A stretch of DNA of 64,000 bases from Salinicoccus hispanicus (GTDB lineage: Bacteria; Bacillota; Bacilli; Staphylococcales; Salinicoccaceae): NCBI RefSeq assembly GCF_009831115.1, contig NZ_WUUK01000002.1:372001-436000 (forward strand), read 5' to 3'. Shown one piece after another: positions 49,319 to 58,653 of this stretch. Every line of letters starts with the position of its first letter. Position 1 is the first letter of the stretch. A program made the position numbers and the translations under genes. The notes under the pieces were generated by a model. That model was given only the letters and a program-made list of their open reading frames with translations, had not been told where the DNA came from and ran no database searches.

Positions 49319-50806
49319 ATGCTTAAAAAAGTGTTGTCTTTTGATTTTGGTGCATCCGGTGGGCGAGCCATCATAAGTACATATGATGGACGTACGCTCC
49401 AGCTGGATGAAGTACATCGTTTTGAAAACGTGCCAATCATTTGTGATGATACACTGTGCTGGAATATTGAACAGCTCTTTGGAGAAATTAAAAAAGTATT
49501 GATGAACATCGGCAGCCACACGAAAATCGAAAGTATCGGAATCGACACATGGGGTGTCGACTTCGCTCTGCTTGACAAAGAGGGGAAACTGATCCAAAAC
49601 CCAGCACACTACAGAGATTCGAGAACAGAAGGTATGCTCAATGAAGTGGAAAAATATTTATCACAGCAGGAACTTTACGAAATGACAGGAAATCAGATCA
49701 TTTACTTCAATACAATTTTTCAACTCATGTATTTAAAAAAATATAAAGAGGAGAATCTGAACCAGGCTGAATCACTACTACTTATGCCAGATCTTTTGAA
49801 CTACCTCTTGACGGGTGTTAAATGTACAGAGAAAACGATCGCATCGACTACGCAGCTTTTTGACCCCTATAGGAAAGATTGGAACTCATACATCATTGAT
49901 AGATTGGATTTACCAAGGGGTATTTTTCAGAAGGTTGTAGATTCTGGAGAAATAATTGGACGGATTTCAGAAACTCTGGCTAATGAAGTCGGAGTGCCGC
50001 AATTGCCAGTGGTAGCGACAACTTCACATGATACTGCAAGTGCGGTGGGCAGTGTACCTGCCGAGGAGTCATCGTTTCTATTTATCTCATGTGGAACATG
50101 GTCACTTATTGGAACAGAATTGGATGAGCCGATTATTTCTTCCAAATCAGCACACTATAACATCACAAATGAAAGCGGTTACAATGACACGACACATTTT
50201 TTGAAGAATGTAACAGGGTTATGGATTCTTCAGGAAACAGTAAAGCAGTTCGAAAAGGAAGGCAGACACTACTCCTATGATGAAGTGACGGATCTGATCA
50301 GACAATCCGGATCATTCACTTGTTTTATCGATACGGACGCTGCTGATTTTCAGCCACCCGGGGATATGCCTTCACGAATAAGGAATTATGCCTCGAAGAC
50401 AAATCAAAAGGTACCACAGACAGACGGTGAAATATTCCGTACCATTTATGAAAGCCTGGCTTTGAAGTATCGTCATGTATTTGAAGAGATTATGGATAGT
50501 ACTGACAGAGAATTCAAGAATGCATATATTGTCGGTGGTGGTTCCCAGGCAGAGATCCTTTGCCAGATGGTGGCGGATGCAAGTGGTCTGGAAGTCATAG
50601 CAGGCCCTGTCGAAGCAACGGTAATCGGCAACAGTGCTGTCCAGTTGATATCTCTCGGTGTCATAAAAGATGTTACAGAAGCGAGGCAGATTGTCAGGAC
50701 TTCTTTCGACCTCAAAAAGTATCAGGGGAGAAACTTCCCAGACTGGGAAAAGCAATATACCAACTACAGTAGAATTCTCCAATCCAAAGTTAAAGGGGGC
50801 GTTTGA
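49319..50806 (+). CDS. FGGY kinase, rhamnulokinase-like
   Basis: A 495-residue sugar kinase with FDFGASGGRA at the N-terminus (phosphate loop), GIDTWGVDFALLD, the AHYRDSRTEGM substrate loop and a late GGGSQAEILCQMVADASG. These resemble RhaB more than FucK. Given FucI and FucA in the same operon it may in practice phosphorylate L-fuculose, L-rhamnulose or both. AAGGGGG precedes the ATG by about 9 bases. Its stop is followed at once by the mutarotase gene. Confidence 0.85.
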   Translation: MLKKVLSFDFGASGGRAIISTYDGRTLQLDEVHRFENVPIICDDTLCWNIEQLFGEIKKVLMNIGSHTKIESIGIDTWGVDFALLDKEGKLIQNPAHYRDSRTEGMLNEVEKYLSQQELYEMTGNQIIYFNTIFQLMYLKKYKEENLNQAESLLLMPDLLNYLLTGVKCTEKTIASTTQLFDPYRKDWNSYIIDRLDLPRGIFQKVVDSGEIIGRISETLANEVGVPQLPVVATTSHDTASAVGSVPAEESSFLFISCGTWSLIGTELDEPIISSKSAHYNITNESGYNDTTHFLKNVTGLWILQETVKQFEKEGRHYSYDEVTDLIRQSGSFTCFIDTDAADFQPPGDMPSRIRNYASKTNQKVPQTDGEIFRTIYESLALKYRHVFEEIMDSTDREFKNAYIVGGGSQAEILCQMVADASGLEVIAGPVEATVIGNSAVQLISLGVIKDVTEARQIVRTSFDLKKYQGRNFPDWEKQYTNYSRILQSKVKGGV

Positions 50807-50810
50807 AATC

Positions 50811-51236
50811 CTGAAAAAAATCCCGAGAACCTTGTCTCCATATCTATTGAAAATATTGATGGAAATGGGACATGGGGATGAAGTCGTCATTGGAGATGGC
50901 AACTTTCCAGCAGCTTCACATGCTAATAAACTGATACGTTGTGATGGTTTGGGGACGACAGAGCTATTGGAATCGATCTTGGAACTGTTCCCTCTTGATA
51001 CATATGTCGACACTCCAGTTTCATTGATGGCAGTGGGTGATAGTGCAGCAAAGGATCCGGAGATATGGCAATCCTACAACAGAATCCTGAAGGCGTCTGA
51101 AGAAGAGAACGTACAGATTGAGTATATTGATCGCTTCGATTTCTATAAAAGAAGCAAGGAAGCTTATGCAATTGTTACGACAAGCGAAAAAGCATTATAT
51201 GCCAACATCATATTGAAAAAAGGGGTTATTTCATAA
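50811..51236 (+). CDS. fucU: RbsD/FucU-family sugar mutarotase with unusual start
   Basis: About 141 residues of the RbsD/FucU fold: KKIPRTLSPYLLKILMEMG with GHGDEVVIGDGNFPA and a late YAIVTTSEKALYAN. It should interconvert anomers of the imported deoxysugar. The homologous N-terminus (normally M-L-K-G-I) falls on the codons ATC CTG AAA AAA ATC at 50808-50822, and no ATG, GTG or TTG is in frame there. With AAAGGGGG at 50792-50799, a CTG (50811) or even ATC (50808) start is implied. The next usual start, TTG 50829, would remove conserved residues. Confidence 0.82.
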   Translation: MKKIPRTLSPYLLKILMEMGHGDEVVIGDGNFPAASHANKLIRCDGLGTTELLESILELFPLDTYVDTPVSLMAVGDSAAKDPEIWQSYNRILKASEEENVQIEYIDRFDFYKRSKEAYAIVTTSEKALYANIILKKGVIS

Positions 51237-51253
51237 AGCAGGGGGTGAAGATA

Positions 51254-52777
51254 TTGAATCACGATACAATTTTGGAAATGAAGGAAATCGATAAGTCATT
51301 TGGGGTAGTAAAAGCATTGAAGAAAGCGAACCTCATTTTGAACAGAGGCGAAGTACATGCTCTAATGGGAGAAAATGGGGCCGGAAAATCCACATTGGTA
51401 AAGGTACTCACGGGAATCCATCATCGGGACGCAGGCAACATTCAATATGAAGGACAACCTGTGGCGTTCAAAAACCCAAAAGAATCACAGGATGCTGGAA
51501 TATCTGTGGTACACCAGGAACTGAACTTGATGAACCATTTGACAGTCGCACAGAATGTTTTTATTGGCAGAGAGAGTACCAAGGCCAGAATCTTTACAGA
51601 TGATCACTATATCAATAGAAAAACTGCAGAGCTTTTCAAACTATTCAACATGGATATTGATCCGACTGTAAAAGTGGGTAAACTTTCGGTCGGAAAACAG
51701 CAGATGGTCGAAATCATCAAAGCTGTTTCCATGGAAGCCAAGGTAGTCATTTTTGATGAACCGACAGCTTCTTTGACAGAGACCGAAATTGAAGAGCTGT
51801 TCAAGATTATCGATAAGTTGAAAAGCAACAACATAGCAATTGTATATATATCCCATAGGATGGATGAAATTTTCAAAATTACCGATAAGATCACCATTAT
51901 GCGTGATGGCGAATATGTCGGTCAGGTTGAAACCAGGGAGACAACCAAGGATGAATTGATCAACATGATGGTCGGCCGGGTGGTGTACGAAGATCCAAAA
52001 TTGGAACCAAATGTTGATCAGGATGCTGAAGTGGTACTTTCCGTCAGGAACTTGAGCAATAAAGATGTGAAAAACGTAAGCTTTGATCTCCGCAAGGGAG
52101 AAATACTCGGTTTTTCTGGACTTATGGGAGCAGGCAGGACTGAAGTTGCCAGGCTGATTTTTGGGGCGGATGCAATGGACTCCGGAGAGATTCATATCAA
52201 TGGCGAGAAGGTTATAATTTCAACTCCTAAAGATGCCGCAGATAGAGGTATCGGTTATCTTTCAGAAGATAGGAAGCAGTTTGGTATTGTTACCGGAATG
52301 AGTGTCGCCGACAATGTTGTACAACCCTCACTTGATAAGTATGTGAAGAATATGATGATCAAAGATGATCGTATTCACGAAATCAGTGAAAAATATATAG
52401 ATGACTTAAATATAAAAACCAGTTCAACAAAGCAACTCCTTAGAAATTTATCTGGGGGGAACCAGCAGAAAGTCGTCATTGCAAAATGGCTGGAGCACAA
52501 TAGTGACATATTGATATTCGATGAACCGACGAGAGGAATTGATGTCGGTGCGAAAAGTGAAATCTACAGCCTGATGAACAGACTTGTTGAAACTGGAAAA
52601 TCCATCATCATGATTTCATCTGAACTGACAGAAATATTAAGAATGAGTGATCGGATCATTGTAATGTGTGAAGGCAGGAAAGTTAAAGAACTGTCAATTG
52701 ATGAAGCAACACAAGAGAAGATACTGCACTATGCAACAGCACGGGAAGGGGGAGATATGCTTGAAAAGCAACAGTAG
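51254..52777 (+). CDS. rbsA: Sugar ABC transporter ATPase, two-domain (RbsA/MglA type)
   Basis: A 507-residue protein with two ABC domains. The first has Walker A GENGAGKST, signature LSVGKQQMVEI and Walker B VVIFDEPTAS. The second has the degenerate GLMGAGRTEVAR, signature LSGGNQQKVVIAKW and DILIFDEPTRG. This layout is specific to ribose/galactose-type importers. TTG 51254 lies 8 bases from GGGGG; GTG 51245 overlaps that site. With the permease and binding protein that follow it forms the uptake system, presumably for L-fucose and related sugars. Symbol by family only. Confidence 0.88.
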   Translation: MNHDTILEMKEIDKSFGVVKALKKANLILNRGEVHALMGENGAGKSTLVKVLTGIHHRDAGNIQYEGQPVAFKNPKESQDAGISVVHQELNLMNHLTVAQNVFIGRESTKARIFTDDHYINRKTAELFKLFNMDIDPTVKVGKLSVGKQQMVEIIKAVSMEAKVVIFDEPTASLTETEIEELFKIIDKLKSNNIAIVYISHRMDEIFKITDKITIMRDGEYVGQVETRETTKDELINMMVGRVVYEDPKLEPNVDQDAEVVLSVRNLSNKDVKNVSFDLRKGEILGFSGLMGAGRTEVARLIFGADAMDSGEIHINGEKVIISTPKDAADRGIGYLSEDRKQFGIVTGMSVADNVVQPSLDKYVKNMMIKDDRIHEISEKYIDDLNIKTSSTKQLLRNLSGGNQQKVVIAKWLEHNSDILIFDEPTRGIDVGAKSEIYSLMNRLVETGKSIIMISSELTEILRMSDRIIVMCEGRKVKELSIDEATQEKILHYATAREGGDMLEKQQ

Positions 52778-53741
52778 CAATGGATTCATCAGTTCTATAA
52801 AAAATGCAGTGGCATCACAACGATTCATAGCCATTCTGGCGCTCGTAGCCATCTATATATTTTTTGCTGTATCCAGTGAATCCTTCAGATCAACAGATAC
52901 GCTTGTCAGTATATTTGATGCTTCATATTATATTGGTTTTCTGGCTATAGGAGTAACTTTTGTAATTATCACTGGAGGAATCGATCTATCAATAGGAACT
53001 GTTATGATGTGTGCAGCAATCATTGGTGGAGTGCTTTTTCAGATGGGATTGCCGATTTGGCTGGTCCTCATAGCAATCATCGCCATAGGAGGCTTGTTCG
53101 GACTTTTCAACGGTATACTAATTGCCAAATTTAAACTTCCTCCATTCATTGCTACACTCGGTACGATGATGATTGCACAAGGCCTTGGTTCCATCATTTC
53201 GAATGTGCAGAGTGTCACGTTTCCATTACGTGGTTCCGATGCTGGCTATTATGTAAACCTCTTCCGTCTTCCCAACAACTTTCCAGTAGGTATTTTCGTA
53301 CTCATTGGATTTGCGCTGCTTGCCGCGCTGGTTCTCAATAAGACGAAGATAGGGAGATATATTTTTGCTATCGGAAGTAACAGGGAAGCCACTAGACTTT
53401 CAGGTGTCAATGTCAATCGTTGGGAGACAGTCGCCTATATCATCAGTGGACTTTTCGCAGGTATTGCAGGTATCGCCTATGCTGCGACCTACACAACTAT
53501 ATTGCCAGGTGAAGGTGCTGGTTTTGAACTGGATGCCATCGCCGGAGTGGTCATTGGAGGGACTTCACTGAGTGGAGGAATCGGCTCGATACTCGGAACA
53601 GTAATTGGGGTCTTCATAATGAGTGTTCTGAAAGTCGGGCTGCCTTATATAGATCTCCAACCACATTATCAGTTGTTCATAACAGGAATTGTGTTAATTA
53701 TTGCAGTTTATTTCGATGTAAGACGTCGTAACAAACTGTAG
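52761..53741 (+). CDS. rbsC: Sugar ABC transporter permease (RbsC type)
   Basis: A 326-residue membrane protein with about eight to ten helices and the family blocks GGIDLSIG, PPFIATLGTMMIAQG, NREATRLSGVNV and AGVVIGGTSLSGG. I start it at TTG 52761, 8 bases after GGAAGGGGGA and inside the end of the ATPase gene (17-base overlap), since no ATG fits near the family N-terminus. It forms the channel with the neighbouring ATPase. Confidence 0.87.
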   Translation: MKSNSSNGFISSIKNAVASQRFIAILALVAIYIFFAVSSESFRSTDTLVSIFDASYYIGFLAIGVTFVIITGGIDLSIGTVMMCAAIIGGVLFQMGLPIWLVLIAIIAIGGLFGLFNGILIAKFKLPPFIATLGTMMIAQGLGSIISNVQSVTFPLRGSDAGYYVNLFRLPNNFPVGIFVLIGFALLAALVLNKTKIGRYIFAIGSNREATRLSGVNVNRWETVAYIISGLFAGIAGIAYAATYTTILPGEGAGFELDAIAGVVIGGTSLSGGIGSILGTVIGVFIMSVLKVGLPYIDLQPHYQLFITGIVLIIAVYFDVRRRNKL

Positions 53742-53769
53742 TGAAATATAAATTATAAGGGGAATTAAG

Positions 53770-54882
53770 ATGAAAAACAAAGGTTTCTACAGATTCATGA
53801 TGTTCGTTGCTCTGATTTTGACAGTAAGTGTAATTGCAGCATGTGGTAATGGCTCCGATGAAGAATCTTCTGAAGCTGAAGCTACAGAAGGAGAAAGCGA
53901 AGGTATGGTCGTTGAGGTTGTAGCTAAAGGTTTCCAGCATGATTTCTGGCGTGCAGTAAAACAGGGCGCACAGGAAGCAGCAGATGAAAACGGTGTAGAA
54001 ATGAAGTTCGTAGGTCCTAAAGATGAATCGGCAATCGCCGAACAAGTGGAAATGCTGAATAACGCAGTTAACAAAAATCCGGATGCTATCGCATTGGCGG
54101 CTCTTGATACAAGTGCCCTTCTCGGACCTATCAATCAGGCAATGGAAAAAGATATACCGATAATTGGTTTCGATTCCGGTGTGCCTGATGCGCCAGAAGG
54201 TGCAATTGATGCGAATGCATCTACCGACAATTATGCTGCAGGTGAACTTGCAGCAGAGAGTATGTATCCTGCGATTGAAGAGCAAGTGAGTGGGGCTGAG
54301 GGAGATGTCCGCATCGGTGTTGTAGCTCAAGAAGTAAATTCATTATCAATTACTCAGCGCACACAAGGTTTTATTGAAAAGATGGTTGAGCTCAGCGAAG
54401 CAGAACTTGGTGAAGGAACTGTCGCCGTTACAGGGCACCAGAAGCTGAGTAATAGTGTGTCAGAAGGAGACGCAAAACTTATTATTGAAACGAGAGTACC
54501 GGCACAATTGACGGATTCGGCTGGACAGACTGAAGCACAGACCCTTCTGAACAAGGAAGATTTAATTGCGATTTATGGTTCCAATGAGTTTGCCGCCAAA
54601 GCAATCATTAATGCAGATAGCGCGATCTCCGGTGGCCGTATTGGTCCGGATAAAGTCGTTGCAGTAGGTTTTGATTCTGGTGCACTTCAATTGGATGCAA
54701 TTCAGTCTGAAAAGTTCTACGGATCAGTTACTCAAGACCCCGTTTCAATTGGATATAATACAGTGGATCTTGCGATAAAAGCAACCAGAGGAGAAGAAGT
54801 CAGTGATGTCGACACAGGAGCAAAATGGTATAACAGTGAAAATATTGAGTCTGATGAAATCCAAGCTCTAGTTTACGAATAG
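53770..54882 (+). CDS. rbsB: Sugar-binding lipoprotein of ABC transporter (RbsB type)
   Basis: A 370-residue substrate-binding protein. The lipoprotein signal ends in VIAAC (cysteine near residue 25), followed by a long acidic linker rich in Glu and Ser, then a periplasmic-binding-protein type 1 fold (KGFQHDFWRAVKQGAQEAA, IALAALDTSAL, IIGFDSG, VAVGFDSGALQLDA). It captures the sugar outside the membrane for RbsC/RbsA above. The binding residues do not reveal which sugar. GGGG at 53759-53763 precedes the ATG. Confidence 0.88.
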   Translation: MKNKGFYRFMMFVALILTVSVIAACGNGSDEESSEAEATEGESEGMVVEVVAKGFQHDFWRAVKQGAQEAADENGVEMKFVGPKDESAIAEQVEMLNNAVNKNPDAIALAALDTSALLGPINQAMEKDIPIIGFDSGVPDAPEGAIDANASTDNYAAGELAAESMYPAIEEQVSGAEGDVRIGVVAQEVNSLSITQRTQGFIEKMVELSEAELGEGTVAVTGHQKLSNSVSEGDAKLIIETRVPAQLTDSAGQTEAQTLLNKEDLIAIYGSNEFAAKAIINADSAISGGRIGPDKVVAVGFDSGALQLDAIQSEKFYGSVTQDPVSIGYNTVDLAIKATRGEEVSDVDTGAKWYNSENIESDEIQALVYE

Positions 54883-54981
54883 TCAGTGCAGTTTTAGTAG
54901 TAATGTTAAAGCGGTTACCATAACGAAAGAATAAAAATGGTGACCCTTTTAAGTATCCAAATACCATAGGAGTGACCGCAA

Positions 54982-56748
54982 ATGAATAGATATCCAATAA
55001 TTGGAATTAGACCGACGATTGATGGAAGAAGACGTGGTGTAAGAGAATCTCTAGAAGCTCAGACGATGAACATGGCCACAAGTGTCAAAGAATTGATCGA
55101 AACCACGTTGAAATATCCAAACGGTGAAAATGTTCAATGTGTCATAGCAGATACAACTATAGGCGGTGTCAAGGAAGCAGCCGACTGTAAAGAGAAGTTT
55201 CGTCAAGAAAATGTAGGTTTGACAATTACTGTGACCCCTTGCTGGTGCTATGGTACCGAAACAATGGATTTGGATAACAGAATGCCGCATGCCGTCTGGG
55301 GATTCAACGGGACTGAACGGCCTGGCGCAGTATACCTTGCTGCTGTGCTTTCAGCCTATGCCCAAAAAGGCGTACCGGCGTTTGGAATCTATGGAGAGCA
55401 TGTCCAGGAATCTGATGATGATAGTATTCCGGAAGATGTGACTGAGAAACTTCTTAAGTTTGCAAAAGCCGGATTAGCAGTCGCATTGATGAAAGATAGA
55501 TCCTACTTATCGATGGGAACTGTTTCGATGGGAATCGCAGGATCAATCGTCAAAGATGAGTTCTTCCAGGAATTTTTAGGTATGCGTAATGAATATGTGG
55601 ATATGACTGAGTTTGTTCGTCGTATCAATGAAGAAATATATGATGTGGAAGAATATGAAAAAGCATTGGAATGGACTAGAGAGAATGCCACTCTGGGATT
55701 CGATAATAATGAAGAAGACCAGCGATTCACGGACGATGAAAAAGAGAGTAACTGGGAAACAGTTGTTAAAATGGCGCTTATTGGTCGCGACTTGATGGTT
55801 GGTAACGAGAAGCTGGCTGAAAAAGGCTACGAGGAAGAAGCCATGGGGCATGACGCTATACTTTCCGGTTTCCAGGGACAACGTCAATGGACAGATCATT
55901 TCCCTAATGGCGATTTCATGGAAACAATGTTGAACAGTTCTTTTGACTGGAATGGGAAACGTGCGCCTTATGTTATGGCTACAGAGAATGATAATAACAA
56001 TGGGGTTGCCATGCTATTCAACTATCTGTTGACGAATACTTCCCAGATTTTTGCAGATGTACGCACATATTGGAGCCCAGAAGCTGTCAAAAGGGTTACC
56101 GGACATGATTTGAGTGGCAAAGCATCCAATGGTCTCATCCATTTGAAAAATTCAGGAGCATCAGCTCTAGATGGAACAGGTCAGCAGAAGCAAGACGGTA
56201 AACCGGTGATTAAACCGTTCTGGGAAGTCACCGACGAAGAAGTCGATGCGATGATGAGCAATACTACATTTCATCCGGCCAATAAACAGTATTTTCGTGG
56301 AGGTGGATACTCCACACGTTACCAGACTAAAGGCGAGATGCCTATGACGATGACGAGAATCAACATTGTAAAAGGACTGGGTCCAGTTCTTCAAATTGCT
56401 GAAGGCTATTCCATAGAATTGCCTGACGAGGTTCACGAAGAAATAGATCAAAGAACCGATCCGACATGGCCTACAACATGGTTTGCACCAAACCTTACAG
56501 GAGATGGAGCATTTACATCCGCTTATAATGTAATGGACTTCTGGGGGTCCAATCACTGTGCTGTGTCCTATGGACATATCGGATCAGAATTGCTGACATT
56601 GGCATCGATGCTGAGAATACCAGTAAATATGCATAATGTGAAAAAAGATGAAGTGTTTCGTCCACACGTATGGTCCATGTTCGGAACACAAGGTTTAGAG
56701 TCAGCAGACTTCCGTGCATGCAGCAGTTTTGGACCGCTGTATAAATAG
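54982..56748 (+). CDS. fucI: L-fucose isomerase
   Basis: A 588-residue Mn-dependent isomerase converting L-fucose to L-fuculose (and D-arabinose to D-ribulose). The N-terminal [19 protein letters not shown] and [12 protein letters not shown] are diagnostic. The metal ligands appear at E335 (MATENDNN), D359 (IFADVRTYW) and H525 ([12 protein letters not shown]). The length nearly equals that of the E. coli enzyme. A weak cre-like sequence (12 of 14 positions, 54906-54919) lies in the 99-base gap upstream, so an internal promoter is possible. Confidence 0.95.
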   Translation: MNRYPIIGIRPTIDGRRRGVRESLEAQTMNMATSVKELIETTLKYPNGENVQCVIADTTIGGVKEAADCKEKFRQENVGLTITVTPCWCYGTETMDLDNRMPHAVWGFNGTERPGAVYLAAVLSAYAQKGVPAFGIYGEHVQESDDDSIPEDVTEKLLKFAKAGLAVALMKDRSYLSMGTVSMGIAGSIVKDEFFQEFLGMRNEYVDMTEFVRRINEEIYDVEEYEKALEWTRENATLGFDNNEEDQRFTDDEKESNWETVVKMALIGRDLMVGNEKLAEKGYEEEAMGHDAILSGFQGQRQWTDHFPNGDFMETMLNSSFDWNGKRAPYVMATENDNNNGVAMLFNYLLTNTSQIFADVRTYWSPEAVKRVTGHDLSGKASNGLIHLKNSGASALDGTGQQKQDGKPVIKPFWEVTDEEVDAMMSNTTFHPANKQYFRGGGYSTRYQTKGEMPMTMTRINIVKGLGPVLQIAEGYSIELPDEVHEEIDQRTDPTWPTTWFAPNLTGDGAFTSAYNVMDFWGSNHCAVSYGHIGSELLTLASMLRIPVNMHNVKKDEVFRPHVWSMFGTQGLESADFRACSSFGPLYK

Positions 56749-56757
56749 ATGCAGGAG

Positions 56758-56791
56758 GAGAGGTTGCTGTTGAATGAGACTGCAACCTCTC
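56758..56791 (+). terminator. Intergenic hairpin after fucI
   Basis: A perfect 10-bp inverted repeat (GAGAGGTTGC at 56758-56767, complement at 56782-56791) lies 9 bases after the fucI stop. The tail TATTGTTG is not a strong T-run, so it may attenuate rather than end transcription into the kinase gene. Confidence 0.5.
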
Positions 56792-56879
56792 TATTGTTGA
56801 ATATGAGAAACAATGAACAGGTGATGATGATATTTCATCACGTGACCTTGCATGTGCATCTAACAAAGGAGGTACTATA

Positions 56880-58553
56880 ATGGACGGTAACTTTGCAGTC
56901 GGTTTGGACTTTGGCACGGAATCTGCAAGGGCAGTACTTGTCTCATTGGAAAATGGACAGGAGATAGCTGATCATGTTGTTGTTTATCAGCATGGTGTCA
57001 TCAATGAAAAGTTACCCTATTCGGACGTTCGGCTAGGACCCGATTGGGCTTTGCAGCATCCTGATGATTACATCGGTTTCATCAAGGTAAGCATCCTTGA
57101 AATAGTACGTAAATCAGGGGTATCACCAGAAAAGATTGTAGGCATAGGGGTGGGTTTTACCTCTTGTACTATGCTGCCGGTCGATGATAGCAACACTCCA
57201 TTATGTCTGAATCCGAAGTTCGCCGAAGACCCGAATAGCTGGGTGAAACTATGGAAGCATCATGCCGCCCAGAAAGCAGCCAATAAGTTGAATCATATTG
57301 CGTCAGAGAGGAAAGAACCTTTCTTACATAAATATGGAGGAAAGATTTCATCGGAATGGATGATTCCTAAAATACTGCAGATCCATGAAGAGTCCCGAGA
57401 TATATATGAAGCAGCAGATCGTTTTGTTGAAGCGGGGGACTGGGTTGTTTCAATGATGACAGGAAATTATATGAAAAGCAGTTGTGCCGCAGGATATAAA
57501 GCGTTGTGGAATAAAGGAAAGTACCCTTCCAACGAATTTTTCAAAGCGCTTGATCCCGATCTCGAAAAGTTGACAGAGACAAAATTGCGCGGAGAAATCC
57601 ATCCACTTGGTACTAAAGCAGGTGAACTTACAGAAGAGCTGGCGGCAGACATAGGATTACCTGTTGGAACTGCAGTAGCAGTCAGTATAATTGATGCGCA
57701 TGCATCAGTACCTGCAATGGGAATTACTGGACCTGGGAAGATGGTGATGGCAATGGGAACTTCCATCTGCCATCTCGTACTGGGGGAAGAGGAAGTCGAT
57801 GTCGAAGGGATCAGTGGTGTCGTAGAGGATGGAATCATTCCTGGCTTTTATGGTTATGAAGCAGGACAGCCGGCTGGTGGAGACATCTTCGCATGGTATT
57901 TAAATAACAGCGTTCCAAAGTATGTTGAAGAAGCTGCGAATCTAGAAGATCTTTCATTGCATGACTGGCTTGAGCGTGAAGCAGCAATATTGAAACCGGG
58001 TGAATCCGGTCTTTTGGCTTTGGACTGGTGGAATGGAAACAGAACGACATTAGTGGACGCCGAGTTAAGTGGACTTCTGGTTGGAATGTCACTCGATACC
58101 AAACCTGAAGAAATCTATCGGGCACTTCTGGAATCATTAGCATTTGGAACTCGAAAAGTAATCGATACATTCGAACAGAATGGAATTCTCATAGAGGAGT
58201 TATATGCGTGTGGTGGGCTACCAAACAAGAATAGCCTTCTCATGCAGATCTTTGCAGACATAACAAATCGGACCATCAAAATTGCCGATACTAGCCAGAC
58301 ACCGGCGATTGGCGCAGCAATGTATGGTGCGGTAGCTGCAGGCAAAGAAAAGGGTGGGTTTGATAATATTGAAGAAGCAGCAGAGAAAATGAAACGCATA
58401 AAAGATGAATATATCACCCCCATAGCTGCAAATGTAGAAGCATATGAAAAGATATATGAGCATTTCAACGATCTGTACAATTATTTCGGCAAAGATTCAA
58501 AGGTAATGAAATCATTGTTATCACTGCGTACAGAGAGCAAAATTTGGCATTAG
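56880..58553 (+). CDS. FGGY kinase, ribulokinase-like
   Basis: A 557-residue kinase with [17 protein letters not shown] at the N-terminus, [16 protein letters not shown], the [11 protein letters not shown] loop and GTSICHLVL, matching AraB in order and length. AraB phosphorylates ribulose and several other ketopentoses. Placed after fucI, whose enzyme also makes D-ribulose from D-arabinose, it may phosphorylate D-ribulose or fuculose. An AAAGGAGG site precedes the ATG. It is the second FGGY kinase of the operon. Confidence 0.85.
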   Translation: MDGNFAVGLDFGTESARAVLVSLENGQEIADHVVVYQHGVINEKLPYSDVRLGPDWALQHPDDYIGFIKVSILEIVRKSGVSPEKIVGIGVGFTSCTMLPVDDSNTPLCLNPKFAEDPNSWVKLWKHHAAQKAANKLNHIASERKEPFLHKYGGKISSEWMIPKILQIHEESRDIYEAADRFVEAGDWVVSMMTGNYMKSSCAAGYKALWNKGKYPSNEFFKALDPDLEKLTETKLRGEIHPLGTKAGELTEELAADIGLPVGTAVAVSIIDAHASVPAMGITGPGKMVMAMGTSICHLVLGEEEVDVEGISGVVEDGIIPGFYGYEAGQPAGGDIFAWYLNNSVPKYVEEAANLEDLSLHDWLEREAAILKPGESGLLALDWWNGNRTTLVDAELSGLLVGMSLDTKPEEIYRALLESLAFGTRKVIDTFEQNGILIEELYACGGLPNKNSLLMQIFADITNRTIKIADTSQTPAIGAAMYGAVAAGKEKGGFDNIEEAAEKMKRIKDEYITPIAANVEAYEKIYEHFNDLYNYFGKDSKVMKSLLSLRTESKIWH

Positions 58554-58653
58554 GCTTTTCCAGGCGAATGTTTTGCCTTCCTATTCAGCGATAGCAATAA
58601 ATGTATGTGTTTTCAATATATAAAATTCAGGTATAGTAATAGGAGGATATTTG

